A DNA stretch of 64,000 nt from Nocardia sp. NBC_00508 (GTDB lineage: Bacteria > Actinomycetota > Actinomycetes > Mycobacteriales > Mycobacteriaceae), in assembly GCF_036346875.1 (NCBI RefSeq), contig NZ_CP107852.1, positions 1,240,001 through 1,304,000 on the forward strand, in the 5' to 3' direction. Of the stretch, positions 37,599-47,068 are shown in pieces. Position 1 is the first letter of the stretch. Each line of letters opens with the position of its first letter. The position numbers and the translations under genes were made by a program. A model generated the notes under the pieces. That model was given only the letters and a program-made list of their open reading frames with translations, was not told where the DNA came from and searched no databases.

Positions 37599-38463
37599 CG
37601 TGACCGAGGAACGCCGCAGCGCGGTCCTACCTGCGCTGCGGCGACCGGCCCCGAGCTGGAGGTCGTTGCGCGACAATGCCGGACTGCTGGTGGCGAGCGC
37701 CGTCGCGCTGCTCACCGTGGGGTGGGCGCTGGCGCCGTCGGTCTTCGCCAGCGGTGACCCGCTGACCGGAGTGCCCGCGCAGAAGTTCCAGGCCCCGAAT
37801 GCCGAGCACTGGTTCGGCACCGACAATCTCGGGCGCGATCTCTACACCCGGATGGTGCACGGCGCCGGGCTGTCACTGACGGCCACCCTCGCCGCGGTGG
37901 GCATCGCGCTCGTCGCCGGGACCATCCTCGGCCTACTGTCGGGCGCGATCGGCGGCGTGGTCGACGCGATCGTCATGCGTTTGGTCGACGTGCTGCTGTC
38001 GATCCCTTCGCTGCTGCTATCGCTGGCGCTGGTGACCGCGCTCGGCTTCGGCACCCGCAATGTGGCCGTCGCGGTAGGCATTTCGCTGGTGGCCAACTTC
38101 GCGCGCGTGATGCGATCGGAGGTTCTGCGGGTGCGTCAGGCGGTCTATGTAGAGGCCGCCCACGCCGCGGGCGTCCGCTGGTACGCGGTGCTGGCCGGGC
38201 ACGTGTTGCCCAACGCATACCAGCCGGTGCTGGCACTGGCCGCGGTCGAGTTCGGCATGGCGGTGCTGTCGGTGTCGGCGCTGAGCTTCCTCGGCTACGG
38301 CGCGAAACCGCCCACTCCGGAGTGGGGCACGCTGATCTCCGAGGGCCGCAACTATCTCGCGACCGCCTGGTGGATGACCACCCTGCCCGGCTTCGTCATC
38401 ATCGCCGTCGTCCTCGCCGCTCAGCGCCTCGGACGCGCCATCGCGAAAGGGGTACACGCATGA
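37591..38463 (+). CDS. Peptide-type ABC permease (DppC-like)
   Basis: 290 aa from GTG 37591, with GAGGAG eight bases upstream. The family N-terminal periplasmic motif HWFGTDNLGRDLYTRMVHGA and the coupling loop VEAAHAAGVRWYAVLAGHVLPN are present. The stop TGA (38461-38463) lies in the 5-bp core ATGAG where IS110 copy 2 is inserted, so the protein is complete. Confidence 0.92.
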   Translation: MVDVTEERRSAVLPALRRPAPSWRSLRDNAGLLVASAVALLTVGWALAPSVFASGDPLTGVPAQKFQAPNAEHWFGTDNLGRDLYTRMVHGAGLSLTATLAAVGIALVAGTILGLLSGAIGGVVDAIVMRLVDVLLSIPSLLLSLALVTALGFGTRNVAVAVGISLVANFARVMRSEVLRVRQAVYVEAAHAAGVRWYAVLAGHVLPNAYQPVLALAAVEFGMAVLSVSALSFLGYGAKPPTPEWGTLISEGRNYLATAWWMTTLPGFVIIAVVLAAQRLGRAIAKGVHA

Positions 38464-38480
38464 GTTCCCTGAGTCAACCC

Positions 38481-39683
38481 CTATGCGGCGATCGGTTGTT
38501 GAGTCGGTTGTTTTTTGGTGGGGTCGTAGCAGGTTTTGGTGCGCCAGCAAGCCCAGATGATGCGCAGCCAGGCGCGGCCGAGGGTGCGGATGGCGTGGGG
38601 GTGTCGTTGGCCGCGGGCGCGGGCGGCGGTGTAGCGCTGGTCTGCCCAGTCGCTGGCGCGGCGGCTGTTGTCGATCCAGGTCACCAAGGCTTGTCTGGCT
38701 CGCTGGTTGGTGGCGTGGCGGAAGGCGACGGTGTGGATTTTGCCGGAGGAGCGGGTGACCGGGGCGATGCCGGTTTCGGCGGCGAGTTGATCGAAGCTGT
38801 TGGCGCGCTCCAGGATTGGGCCGACCTCGCCGATGATCTGGGCCAGGTTCAGTGTGCCGACGCGGGGCAGATCGGCCAGCAATCTGGCGTAGGGGTGTGC
38901 GGCGAGAGCGTCGGCGATCACGGCGTCGAGTGCGTCGATGCTGGTTTGGATCGAGCGGACGAGCCCGGTCTGGGCGCGGACCAGCTGCGCGATGACCGGC
39001 TCGCCGAGCCTGCTGGCCGATGTGGGTGCCTCGCGCAGCCGGGCGAGCAGCTCGGTGCCGGGACGGCGGCCGCTGTAGTGGTGGCGGCGGCAGAACGCCT
39101 CGAGGCGGGCCGCGGTGAGCCCAGCAGCGGCCTGCGGGCTCGGGTAGCGGTCCAGGAACGCCAGCGCGATCGGCGAGTGCAGGCTGGCGAAGATCGTCCT
39201 GCCTCCGGGCCAGTGCGTGTCCAGCAGCGCGGCGAGTTGATTGACCGCGGCGATGCGCATGCCCAGGTGGTCGCCGCGCTGACGGGTCAATGCCTGCAGT
39301 TCGAGCGTTTGCGGCAGGGTCGGGGCCAGTACCGGCAGCCGGTGGCCGTCGGTGCGGGCGTAGTCGGCCAGCTTGAACCCATCGCCGGGATCGTTCTTGG
39401 CGCGGGCGGCGCCCCAACGGGGGCGAGCGGCATGAAAAGCGTTGGGGTGCACCGGAATCACCGGATGCCCGGCGGTCAGCAGCCGGTCCACGACCAGCCC
39501 GCGGGTGGTCTCGATTGCCACCGGCAACTCACCGGGCCCGCCGTAGCAGGCCAGCCGTGCCAACGCGCGAGCGATGCCGTCTTCAGTATGCGGCACCGGG
39601 AAGCGTTCGATCTTGCCACCGGCATCGTCGATCACGGTCACGTCGTGAGTGGTGCTGCCCCAGTCCCAGCCGGCGAACGCCAC
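38481..39683 (-). CDS. IS110-family transposase (DEDD recombinase), copy 2
   Basis: 400 aa, translation identical to copy 1, intact. GTG start at 39683 by the same argument as for copy 1. With both copies intact either could act on the other's ends. Confidence 0.93.
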   Translation of the reverse strand: MAFAGWDWGSTTHDVTVIDDAGGKIERFPVPHTEDGIARALARLACYGGPGELPVAIETTRGLVVDRLLTAGHPVIPVHPNAFHAARPRWGAARAKNDPGDGFKLADYARTDGHRLPVLAPTLPQTLELQALTRQRGDHLGMRIAAVNQLAALLDTHWPGGRTIFASLHSPIALAFLDRYPSPQAAAGLTAARLEAFCRRHHYSGRRPGTELLARLREAPTSASRLGEPVIAQLVRAQTGLVRSIQTSIDALDAVIADALAAHPYARLLADLPRVGTLNLAQIIGEVGPILERANSFDQLAAETGIAPVTRSSGKIHTVAFRHATNQRARQALVTWIDNSRRASDWADQRYTAARARGQRHPHAIRTLGRAWLRIIWACWRTKTCYDPTKKQPTQQPIAA

Positions 39684-39919
39684 AGGTGTGCTCCCTCGAG
39701 GTCGATGAACTGCCTCCTCGGAAGCGAGGGCCGCCGCCGGAAGCTCATTGATCGGCCCTCTGCGGGGCATGTCCCTGACGCCGGTCCGCGGCCCTCGGCC
39801 CGGTGGGGCTGGCAGAACTCATGCTGGCCATCAAATGGCACGCGACGAAGGCCATGCACCCACCGGAACCGAGAGACAACAACCCTAACTGTTCGGGCTG
39901 CAGAAGGGATGGTGCCCCA
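39684..39919 (-). ncRNA. Candidate bridge-RNA region in the IS110 left end, copy 2
   Basis: Same 236-nt non-coding left end as in copy 1. The two ATGAG-centred segments fall at 39815-39824 and 39743-39750 on the minus strand. Both insertions carry the same guide-like segments and share the same host motif GCATGAGCG. Confidence 0.5.
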
Positions 39920-40063
39920 ATGAGCGCGCGGACAACACATAGCCGAGCACTCGCTCGTGACGGCGCCGAACGCCAGCGAGGTGGCGGCATGAGTGTGCGG
40001 ACCATCGACACAGCCGCCTGCCTGGTCATGCCGGAGCCGAATCCCGGTGCGGCGCCGGCATGA
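39920..40063 (+). CDS. 47-codon coupled ORF of the MSER/MSVR type after IS copy 2
   Basis: Begins [14 protein letters not shown] and, at an internal ATG (39989), [17 protein letters not shown], which resembles the MSERTMDTATEAVMPE module before yggS. It looks like two modules fused in frame. The ATG is the one that originally overlapped the DppC-like stop. Ends GCATGAGCG, a further copy of the IS target motif, overlapping the next small ORF. Confidence 0.45.
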   Translation: MSARTTHSRALARDGAERQRGGGMSVRTIDTAACLVMPEPNPGAAPA

Positions 40064-40134
40064 GCGTCAGGCCTGGCGGCGGCAGCCTGTTCGACCACGT
40101 AGCGCCCGCGAAGGCGGAGGAGGACACAGCATGA
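40060..40134 (+). CDS. 24-codon coupled ORF before the dipeptide-type ATPase gene
   Basis: Product [18 protein letters not shown]... ending in EEDTA. ATG overlaps the stop of the previous small ORF, and the TGA overlaps the ATPase ATG (40131). The 3' part carries GGAGGAGGA, which serves as the ATPase ribosome site. The DNA resembles the 3' half of the ORF at 45598-45753 (CAGGCC.GG.CG.GGCAGC and CCACGTAG.GCCCG). Confidence 0.4.
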   Translation: MSVRPGGGSLFDHVAPAKAEEDTA

Positions 40135-41780
40135 GCGCCACTACTTCTCCGGCGGAAGACCACGTCCGGGAGGCACCTCCGCTGCTCCGCGTCGACGACC
40201 TGCGGGTCCGTTATCGGTCCGACACAGGACCCGTGGCGGCGCTGGCCGGTGTCTCCCTCACTGTGGCCCGGGGCGAGGTGGTGGCGCTGGTCGGCGAGTC
40301 CGGCTCCGGCAAGTCGACGCTCGCCCAAGCCGTGATCGGGCTGCTCGGGGCCAACGCCGAGATCACGGGCGGAACAGTCGCTTTCGACGGCTCGGTCGTC
40401 GACACCGAGTCCGAACGCGCGCTGCGGCGGCTGCGTGGAGCCCGGATCGGCTTCGTCCCGCAGGACCCGGGTTTGTCGCTGAACCCGGTGCGGCGCATCG
40501 GCGATCAGGTGTCCGAAGCCCTGCTGGTGCACCGGCTGGCCACCCGCAAAGCGGCGCGGGCGCGAGCGATCGAGCTGCTGGCCGACGCCGGGCTGGACCG
40601 GCCGGGCCTGCGGGCGCTGCAATACCCGCACGAGCTGTCCGGCGGGCAGCGCCAGCGGGTGCTGATCGCGGCCGCGCTGGCCTGCGCACCCGACCTGGTC
40701 ATCGCCGACGAGCCGACCAGCGCGCTGGACGCCACCGTCGCCCGCCGGGTGCTGGACCGGCTCGCGGAGCAGATCGCCGCGCGCGGCACGGCGGTACTGC
40801 TGATCACCCACGATCTGGCCGTGGCCGCCGAGCGCGCGGACCGGCTCGTCGTGCTCAGCGGCGGCGAGGTGATGGAGAGCGGCCCGACCGCCGATCTGCT
40901 CGCCGCACCGCGCCACCCGGACACCAAACGGCTGCTCGCGGCCTCGCCGAGCCTCGCTCCGCCCGGCGCTTACCGCGCCCCCAAACCCCGGGACGGCAAG
41001 CCGCTGCTGGTCCTGCGCGAGGTGCACAAGACCTTCCGGGCGCATCGCGGCCAGCCGGTGACCGCGTTGGCGGGAGTCGGTTTCCAGCTCGGCCGTGGCG
41101 AGACCCTGTCGCTGGTCGGCGAATCCGGCTCGGGTAAATCCACCACCGCCCGGATCGCGTTGCGCCTCATCGAACCCGATCGCGGCGAGGTCACCTTCGA
41201 TGGACAGGAATTGTCGAGGGTGCGCGGCGGGCGATTGCGTGCGCTGCGCCAGCGCTTCCAGGTGGTGTACCAGAACCCGTACGCCTCTCTGGACCCGCGC
41301 TGGCGGGTGGGCGCGATCATCGAGGAACCCTTGCGCGCGTTCGGCATCGGTGATCGCGCGGCGCGGCGCGAACGAGTGGCCGAGTTACTCGAACAGGTCA
41401 CCTTGCCTGCGGGGTTCGAGCGGCGCCGTCCCGGCGAACTGTCCGGCGGACAACGCCAGCGTGTCGCCATCGCCCGGGCTCTGGCCCTGCATCCCGACCT
41501 GCTGGTGCTGGACGAGCCGGTCTCCGCGCTGGACGCCTCGGTGCAGGCGCAGATCCTCGAGCTGCTGGATCGCCTGCAGGCCGAGCTGTCGCTGAGCTAC
41601 CTGTTCATCTCGCACGATCTGGCGGTGGTCCGCCGCATCAGCGACCACGTCGCGGTGCTGCGACACGGCCGTATCGTCGAAAGCGGCTCTACCGCAGACA
41701 TTTTCGACAGCCCACAACACGAATACACGCGCGAGCTGCTGTCGGCCATACCGTCTCCCGCCGCGAAAGGCGCTTCCTGA
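40131..41780 (+). CDS. Fused DppD-DppF type ABC ATPase
   Basis: 549 aa with two complete ABC domains. First: GESGSGKST (about 52), [30 protein letters not shown]. Second: [12 protein letters not shown] (about 335), [43 protein letters not shown]. Energises the peptide-type importer whose binding protein and permeases are upstream of the IS. The SD GGAGGAGGA fits the ATG at 40131. Product complete. Confidence 0.94.
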   Translation: MSATTSPAEDHVREAPPLLRVDDLRVRYRSDTGPVAALAGVSLTVARGEVVALVGESGSGKSTLAQAVIGLLGANAEITGGTVAFDGSVVDTESERALRRLRGARIGFVPQDPGLSLNPVRRIGDQVSEALLVHRLATRKAARARAIELLADAGLDRPGLRALQYPHELSGGQRQRVLIAAALACAPDLVIADEPTSALDATVARRVLDRLAEQIAARGTAVLLITHDLAVAAERADRLVVLSGGEVMESGPTADLLAAPRHPDTKRLLAASPSLAPPGAYRAPKPRDGKPLLVLREVHKTFRAHRGQPVTALAGVGFQLGRGETLSLVGESGSGKSTTARIALRLIEPDRGEVTFDGQELSRVRGGRLRALRQRFQVVYQNPYASLDPRWRVGAIIEEPLRAFGIGDRAARRERVAELLEQVTLPAGFERRRPGELSGGQRQRVAIARALALHPDLLVLDEPVSALDASVQAQILELLDRLQAELSLSYLFISHDLAVVRRISDHVAVLRHGRIVESGSTADIFDSPQHEYTRELLSAIPSPAAKGAS

Positions 41781-42298
41781 TGCCGCATCCGACGTACCGC
41801 CACCGCCGGGTACTGAACCGGCAGCAGCACCGGGCGCCATGCCGCAGCCGACCCGAACTGCCCACGCCCGCTACGACCAACCGTATCCGCATACCGGAGC
41901 CCACCACCGGCCACGAGCCGAGCACGTGGTGGCACCCACCGAAAAGGATCGCCCTGATGGTGTATTCCGCCTTCTCCCATCGGAAACCGGCCGTCTCCGA
42001 TACCGAGCCGTCCCCTGGGCCGAATGTTCCGGTCGACCCCGTCGAGGTGGACACCGGCCCAGCACGGTGGTGGCGCACCCACCTGCGCGCGCCGCGCATC
42101 GCCGAAATGTCCGACAGCACCGAGCGGATGCACCCCATCGCGCCGGTCCGTGCCGAACGGGATCGCCGCGTCGGACGATCGGCACGCGGGCCGCGCCCCC
42201 CACTGTGGCAGCAGGCGCTGTTCCTGGCGCCGGACGTGGCGGGTGCGGGCGCGCACCCGGCGCTGCGCAGGCAGATCGATACGGAGGGCACGGCCTGA
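41780..42298 (+). CDS. Unrecognised 172-codon coupled ORF
   Basis: ATG shares one base with the ATPase stop and its TGA shares one base with the ATG of LLM 2, so it bridges the gap exactly. Composition is Pro/Arg/His-rich and third-position GC is lower than in its neighbours. The last 20 residues (LFLAPDVAGAGAHPALRR) resemble the first residues of LLM 2 (FFLAVELAGTGAHPASWRR), also at DNA level, which suggests a partial tandem duplication. No domain recognised. It could be a real small protein or a decayed insert held open for coupling. Confidence 0.35.
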   Translation: MPHPTYRHRRVLNRQQHRAPCRSRPELPTPATTNRIRIPEPTTGHEPSTWWHPPKRIALMVYSAFSHRKPAVSDTEPSPGPNVPVDPVEVDTGPARWWRTHLRAPRIAEMSDSTERMHPIAPVRAERDRRVGRSARGPRPPLWQQALFLAPDVAGAGAHPALRRQIDTEGTA

Positions 42299-43431
42299 TG
42301 ACGCGTCCTGATTTCTTCCTGGCCGTCGAACTCGCGGGGACCGGCGCGCATCCCGCGTCCTGGCGGCGCGACGATTCGCGCGCCGAGGACCTGTTCACCG
42401 GGCGGTACTGGGTCGACGCGATCGTCGCGGCCGAAAACGCCGGTCTCGACGCGGTCTTCCTGCCCGACTCGTTCGGCGTGCAGCCCAGCGGCCCCGGCGC
42501 CACCCGCGGACGGCTCGACGCGGTGTCGATCGCCGCCCGCGTCGCCGCGGCCACGCACGGGATCGGCCTGGTGCCGCAAGCCCCGGTCACCCACACCGAA
42601 CCCTTCCACCTGGCGAAGGCCATCCAGAGCCTCGATTTCGCCACGCTCGGACGGGCGGGCTGGGAGGTCACGGTCTCGGAGGGAGCCGAACAGGCACGAG
42701 CGTTCGGGCGCAAGCGGGCGCAGGACGCGGCCGCACTGTGGCACGAGGCCGACGAGGCGATCGAAGTGGTGACCCGCCTGTGGGACAGCTGGGAGGACGA
42801 CGCGGAGATCCGCGACCTGCCGACGGGCCGCTTCGTCGACCGGGACAAGCTGCACTACATCGACTTCGCCGGGGACAACTTCGCGGTGAAAGGGCCCTCG
42901 ATCACGCCGCGCTCGCCGCAGGGCCAGTCGATCGTCGCGGTGCGCGCCGACGGTGTGGAAGACGCCGACGTCGCGGCTCGCCGCGCCGACCTGATCCGGA
43001 TCAGCGCGGGCGATCTCGATGCGGCACGGGCGCGGCGCACGGAGTTGCGTGCGGCGCTGGCAGCCACGGGGCGCGACCCCGATGCCGTGCACGTCCTGCT
43101 GGATCTCGACATCCACCTGGCCGATTCGGTGGACGCGGCGGCCGACGAACTGCGCACGCTGGACAGCTGGGCCGACTCACTCGTGGCGTCGGCGCCGAGC
43201 CTGTTGCGGCATATCGGCACGGCGGGAACGTTGCGCGCGGCGCTAGAAGCCGTGGCTACCGCCGAGGCCGCCGACGGCGTGGTGCTGCGCCCCCTCGCGA
43301 TCCCCGCCGCACTGCGTCGATTGTCATTCCTCGAACGGAAATCCCTGTCCCCCGGCACTTTACGGACTCGCCTCGGCCTGCCGCGCCCCGCGAGCCGCTA
43401 CGCCACCAGCACGGAAGGCACGCCCTCGTGA
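42298..43431 (+). CDS. Luciferase-like (LLM) flavin monooxygenase 2
   Basis: 377 aa from ATG 42298 (after GGAGG; a longer open frame upstream is not family-like). Begins MTRPDFFLAVELAGTGAHP with the barrel strand AENAGLDAVFLPDSFG and TLGRAGWEVTVSEGAEQARAFG. Belongs to the broader NtaA/SsuD-like bacterial luciferase superfamily. Pairs with LLM 3, which it overlaps by GTGA. Confidence 0.85.
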   Translation: MTRPDFFLAVELAGTGAHPASWRRDDSRAEDLFTGRYWVDAIVAAENAGLDAVFLPDSFGVQPSGPGATRGRLDAVSIAARVAAATHGIGLVPQAPVTHTEPFHLAKAIQSLDFATLGRAGWEVTVSEGAEQARAFGRKRAQDAAALWHEADEAIEVVTRLWDSWEDDAEIRDLPTGRFVDRDKLHYIDFAGDNFAVKGPSITPRSPQGQSIVAVRADGVEDADVAARRADLIRISAGDLDAARARRTELRAALAATGRDPDAVHVLLDLDIHLADSVDAAADELRTLDSWADSLVASAPSLLRHIGTAGTLRAALEAVATAEAADGVVLRPLAIPAALRRLSFLERKSLSPGTLRTRLGLPRPASRYATSTEGTPS

Positions 43432-44798
43432 CCGACAAGCCGCACAAGCCCGTCCATCTCGCCGCCCATTTCCCCGGCGTGAACAACACCACCGTGTGGA
43501 GCGACCCCGCGTCGGGCAGCCAGATCGATTTCGCCTCGTTCGCGCATCTGGCGCGGACGGCCGAACGGGGACTGTTCGACTTCTTCTTCCTCGCCGAAGG
43601 ACTGCGGCTGCGCGAACATCTCGGCCGCATCCACGATCTGGACGTCGTGGGCAGGCCGGACACCTTCACCGTGCTGAACGCGCTGGCGGGAGTGACCGGC
43701 AAGCTGGGGCTGGCGGGGACCATCAACAGCACCTACAACGAACCGTTCGAGCTGGCCGAACAGTTCGCCTCACTCGACCACCTCTCCGGCGGGCGCGCCG
43801 CCTGGAACGTCGTCACCTCCTCCGACGCGTTCACCGGCGAGAACTTCCGCCGCGGCGGCTATCTCGAGCACGGCCAGCGCTACCGCCGCGCCGCCGAGAC
43901 CGTCGAGGTGACCAGGGCGCTGTGGGACAGCTGGGCCGCCGACTCGCTGGTCGTCGACCGGCAGGCGGGCATCTTCGCCCGCGAGGTCCCCGAAACCCGT
44001 CATCGCGGAGCGCAGTTCGACATCGCGGCCCGATTCGTGCTGCCACCGAGCCCGCAGGGCCACCCGGTGCTGCTGCAGGCGGGCGACTCCGACGACGGCC
44101 GCGAATTCGGGGCGGCCACCGCCGACGCGATCTTCACCGGCCATGGCACCCTGGAGGACGGCCAGCGCTTCTACACCGACGTGAAGGGCCGCCTGGCCAA
44201 GTACGGCCGCTCCCCCGACGAGCTGAAGATCTTCCCTGCCGCCACCTTCGTCCTCGGCGAAACCGAAGCCGAAGCACAAGAACGCGCCAGGCACATCCGC
44301 CTGCAGCAGGTCGGCCCGCAGACCGCGATCGCGTTCCTCGAACAGGTCTGGGGCCGTGACCTTTCCGGCTACGACCCGGACGGCCCGCTGCCCGATGTCG
44401 AGCCTGCCGACAACCCGGACATCACCCGCGGCCGGGTGCGCCACGCCAAGGACCCGCGTGCCGTCGCCGAAGCCTGGCGGGCCAGAGCGGAGGCCGAGCG
44501 GCTCAGCATCCGGGAGCTGATCATCGAGGTCACCGCACGTCAGCAGTTCGTCGGCACGCCCGCCTTGATCGCGGAGCAGATCGACACCTACGTCCAGTCC
44601 GACGCCGCCGACGGATTCATCCTCGTCCCGCACCTGACCCCGCACGGGCTGGACGAATTCGTCGATCGGGTCGTCCCGGAACTCCAGGAACGCGGCAGCT
44701 TCCGCACCGAGTACACCGGAACCACCCTGCGCGACCACCTCGGCCTGCGCCATCCACACCACCGCAGCACCGCCCGCGAAGGAGCCAAAGCCTCATGA
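43428..44798 (+). CDS. NtaA/SnaA/DszA-family flavin monooxygenase (LLM 3)
   Basis: 456 aa. Typical family blocks: HPGVNN-like PGVNNTTVWSDP, RTAERGLFDFFFLAEGL, GLAGTINSTYNEPFELAEQFASLDHLS, GRAAWNVVTS, PSPQGHPVLLQAGDS. The family includes nitrilotriacetate monooxygenase, dibenzothiophene-sulfone monooxygenase DszA and the ScmK/YxeK-type enzymes that attack S-substituted cysteines. That last group is often with amino-acid ABC importers, as here. Exact substrate unknown. GTG start overlaps the LLM 2 stop. Confidence 0.88.
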   Translation: MTDKPHKPVHLAAHFPGVNNTTVWSDPASGSQIDFASFAHLARTAERGLFDFFFLAEGLRLREHLGRIHDLDVVGRPDTFTVLNALAGVTGKLGLAGTINSTYNEPFELAEQFASLDHLSGGRAAWNVVTSSDAFTGENFRRGGYLEHGQRYRRAAETVEVTRALWDSWAADSLVVDRQAGIFAREVPETRHRGAQFDIAARFVLPPSPQGHPVLLQAGDSDDGREFGAATADAIFTGHGTLEDGQRFYTDVKGRLAKYGRSPDELKIFPAATFVLGETEAEAQERARHIRLQQVGPQTAIAFLEQVWGRDLSGYDPDGPLPDVEPADNPDITRGRVRHAKDPRAVAEAWRARAEAERLSIRELIIEVTARQQFVGTPALIAEQIDTYVQSDAADGFILVPHLTPHGLDEFVDRVVPELQERGSFRTEYTGTTLRDHLGLRHPHHRSTAREGAKAS

Positions 44799-45601
44799 CC
44801 ACCAGCATCACCAGTGTTTTCGAGACCGAATGGGCGCGCTGGCGCCACGCGCGCGAGGACCAGTTGCGCGACCCGCTCGGCTTCCTCAGCCTGACCGCGC
44901 TGCACTGGCTCACCGACCGCCCCGAACGGCTGCCGGACGTGCCGGGCACCTGGTGGGTTACCGACGACAAGGTGTTCATCACCGCGCAGCCCGCCGACCG
45001 GCTGGAGTACGACGGCCTCGGCATCGCGGGGGTGCAGATCATCACGCCCGCCGAGGGCGCGCCGGGACTGCAGGTGCGGCAGGAAAATCGGGTGCTCGAG
45101 GTGATTCGGCGCACCGGCCGCTACGCCGTCCGGGTGCACGATCCGGCCGCGCCCGGCCTGCTGAGCTTCGACGGTATCCCGGCCTACACGCCGGACCCGC
45201 GCTGGATCGTGCACGGCCGGTTCACACCATTCGACGAACCGCGACCGGTGACCACGGGCGCCGTTGTCGACGGCCTCGAGCATCACCACAGCGCTTCCGG
45301 CACCATCGAATTCCGCATCGGCGAGGTGACCGAACGCGTCGTCGCGTTCGGTGACCCGGACAACCTGCGGGTGCTGTTCACCGACGCGACCAGCGGTGTC
45401 ACGACCTACCCCGCGGCGCGCTCGCTCGGCGTCAGCGCGCCCGACGCGGACGGCACGGTGGTGCTGGACTTCAACCGCGCGGCCAATCTGCCGTGCGCCT
45501 TCACCGATTTCGCGACCTGCCCGGTGGCGCCCGCGCAGAACCGGTTGCGCGTGGCCATCGAGGCGGGCGAACAGGATCCGCGGCAAGGGCGGTCGGCGTG
45601 A
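44795..45601 (+). CDS. DUF1684 protein
   Basis: 268 aa, cytoplasmic. DUF1684 landmarks: WARWRHAREDQLRDPLGFLSLTALHWL at the start, GRYAVRVHDPAAP, the WIVHGRFTPF block, TYPAARSL and the C-terminal VLDFNRAANLPCAFTDFATCPVAPAQNRL, which matches the family's F-N-x-x-x-P-x-C-x-x-x-x-x-x-x-C-P ending. Function of the family is not known; frequent neighbours are flavin monooxygenases. Overlaps LLM 3 by ATGA. Confidence 0.88.
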   Translation: MTTSITSVFETEWARWRHAREDQLRDPLGFLSLTALHWLTDRPERLPDVPGTWWVTDDKVFITAQPADRLEYDGLGIAGVQIITPAEGAPGLQVRQENRVLEVIRRTGRYAVRVHDPAAPGLLSFDGIPAYTPDPRWIVHGRFTPFDEPRPVTTGAVVDGLEHHHSASGTIEFRIGEVTERVVAFGDPDNLRVLFTDATSGVTTYPAARSLGVSAPDADGTVVLDFNRAANLPCAFTDFATCPVAPAQNRLRVAIEAGEQDPRQGRSA

Positions 45602-45753
45602 ACGAACGCGGCGAGCGAACCATCAGCACAGCGCGCCCCGAGCATGACCGAGCCGAGCGCCGGCGAGGCGCAGTCAGCGGTCAGGCCCGGACGCGGCAGC
45701 GAAGCCGTAACCACGTAGGGCCCGGCTCACACCGGAAAGGAGACACGGCATGA
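45598..45753 (+). CDS. 51-codon coupled ORF of the MSER type before LLM 4
   Basis: GTG start overlaps the DUF1684 stop (GTGA) and the TGA overlaps the LLM 4 ATG (ATGA). Product begins VNERGERTISTARPEHD, a relative of MSERSERTMDTAEH, and is very Arg-rich. The 3' end provides AAAGGAGA as LLM 4 ribosome site. Same kind of linker as at 1783-1866 and 40060-40134. Confidence 0.45.
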   Translation: MNERGERTISTARPEHDRAERRRGAVSGQARTRQRSRNHVGPGSHRKGDTA

Positions 45754-46901
45754 CTGTTCCGCTATCGATCCTTGACCTCTCCCCGGTCAGCGCGGGCTCC
45801 ACCCCGCAGCAGGCATTGCGCAACACCATCGATCTCGCCCAGCACGCCGAACAGTGGGGCTATCACCGGTACTGGCTGGCCGAACACCACTTCGTCTCGG
45901 TGGCGAGCTCGTCGTCGATCACCCTCATCGGGTTGGTCGCGGCGGCGACGACGCGCATCCGGGTGGGTTCGGCCGCCGTGCAGGTCGGCCACCACACCTC
46001 GGCCTCGATCGTGGAGGCGTTCGGCACGATCGACGCGCTGCATCCGGGTCGGCTCGACCTCGGGCTCGGCCGTTCGGGACATCGGCGCCGTCAATTCGGT
46101 GCGGAAGCCGCGCGGCCGAAGGGCGGCAAACCCGTGGACGATTCCGTCACCGGCCGCACTCAGGTCCGCGACGGCGTGGTGGTTCCACCGCCGTTCGAGC
46201 CGGGACGCATCGTGGACCGGTCGAGGTTCGTCGCCTCGTTGAGCGCGCTGCAGCAACGCGGCGCGCAGCCACTGGAGTTCGCCGAGCAGGTCGACGAAGT
46301 GCGGGCGCTACTAGAGGGCACCTTCGTCAGCCCCGAAGGCGTTGCGCTGCACGCGGTTCCCGGCGAGGGCGCACAGGTGCAGCTGTGGCTGTTCGGCAGC
46401 ACCGCAGGCGAGAGCGCGGAAGTCGCCGGGCGACTGGGTCTTCCCTTCGCCGCGGCGTATCACGTCTCGCCAGGCACCGCGCTGGACGCGATCGAGTCCT
46501 ACCGCGCGGCGTTCCGCCCCTCCGCGATCCTGGCCGAGCCGTACGCGGTGATCTCCGCGGACGTGGTCGTGGCCAACGACGACGCGACCGCACAGCGCTC
46601 GGCCGCCAGCTACGGCCACTGGGTCTACAGCATCCGCAGCGGCGCCGGCGCGGCCGACTACCTCGACCCGGCGGCCACCGCACCGCTCACCGCGGAACAG
46701 CGACGCCTGGTCGACGATCGCCTGGCCACCCAGTTCGTCGGCTCGCCGAGCACCGTGGTGAAACGGCTCGCCGCCCTGCAACGGGTCAGCGGCGCGGACG
46801 AACTGCTGGTCACCAGCATCACCCACCGGCACGCCGACCGGCTCGAATCGCACCGGCTGCTCGCCGAGGCATGGGGCTTGCGCGCGGCGCGGGCGGCCTG
46901 A
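45750..46901 (+). CDS. Luciferase-like (LLM) flavin monooxygenase 4
   Basis: 383 aa. LuxA-like group with short name MsnO8/YwcH-type: MTVPLSILDLSPVSAGST, HAEQWGYHRYWLAEHH, TTRIRVGSAAVQVGHHT, ALHPGRLDLGLGRS. Last gene of the operon; no flavin reductase gene is found in the array, so reduced flavin must come from elsewhere. Confidence 0.87.
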   Translation: MTVPLSILDLSPVSAGSTPQQALRNTIDLAQHAEQWGYHRYWLAEHHFVSVASSSSITLIGLVAAATTRIRVGSAAVQVGHHTSASIVEAFGTIDALHPGRLDLGLGRSGHRRRQFGAEAARPKGGKPVDDSVTGRTQVRDGVVVPPPFEPGRIVDRSRFVASLSALQQRGAQPLEFAEQVDEVRALLEGTFVSPEGVALHAVPGEGAQVQLWLFGSTAGESAEVAGRLGLPFAAAYHVSPGTALDAIESYRAAFRPSAILAEPYAVISADVVVANDDATAQRSAASYGHWVYSIRSGAGAADYLDPAATAPLTAEQRRLVDDRLATQFVGSPSTVVKRLAALQRVSGADELLVTSITHRHADRLESHRLLAEAWGLRAARAA

Positions 46902-46954
46902 ATCACTAGCCGGACGGAATGGATCCGGATGCCGCCCGCGCTCGATGATCCGGT

Positions 46955-46989
46955 TCCGACCGGGCGCTATCGGCGGCGCACCGGTCGGA
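46955..46989. terminator. Hairpin after the sulfur operon
   Basis: TCCGACCGG (46955-46963) and CCGGTCGGA (46981-46989) form a perfect 9-bp stem with a 17-nt loop, between the operon end (46901) and the convergent gene end (47069). Possible bidirectional terminator; no T-run. Confidence 0.4.
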
Positions 46990-47068
46990 GCCGCGGGTCT
47001 ACGTCGGGTTCGCACTCACTGACGGCTGTCGAGGCTGTCGGGTCGTCGCAATAGCCGTTTGATCCAAC

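Larger units (their letters stand above)
38460..39924 (-). mobile_element. IS110-family insertion sequence, copy 2 (inverted)
   Basis: Inverse complement of copy 1 (2805-4269), sharing 38458-39926. The 5-bp core ATGAG is present at both ends (38460-38464, 39920-39924). It is inserted between the DppC-like stop and the ATG of the next small ORF. The transposase runs antisense to the operon. Gene order on either side is the normal dpp order (permease before ATPase), so the insertion interrupts the operon but not a coding sequence. Confidence 0.93.
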
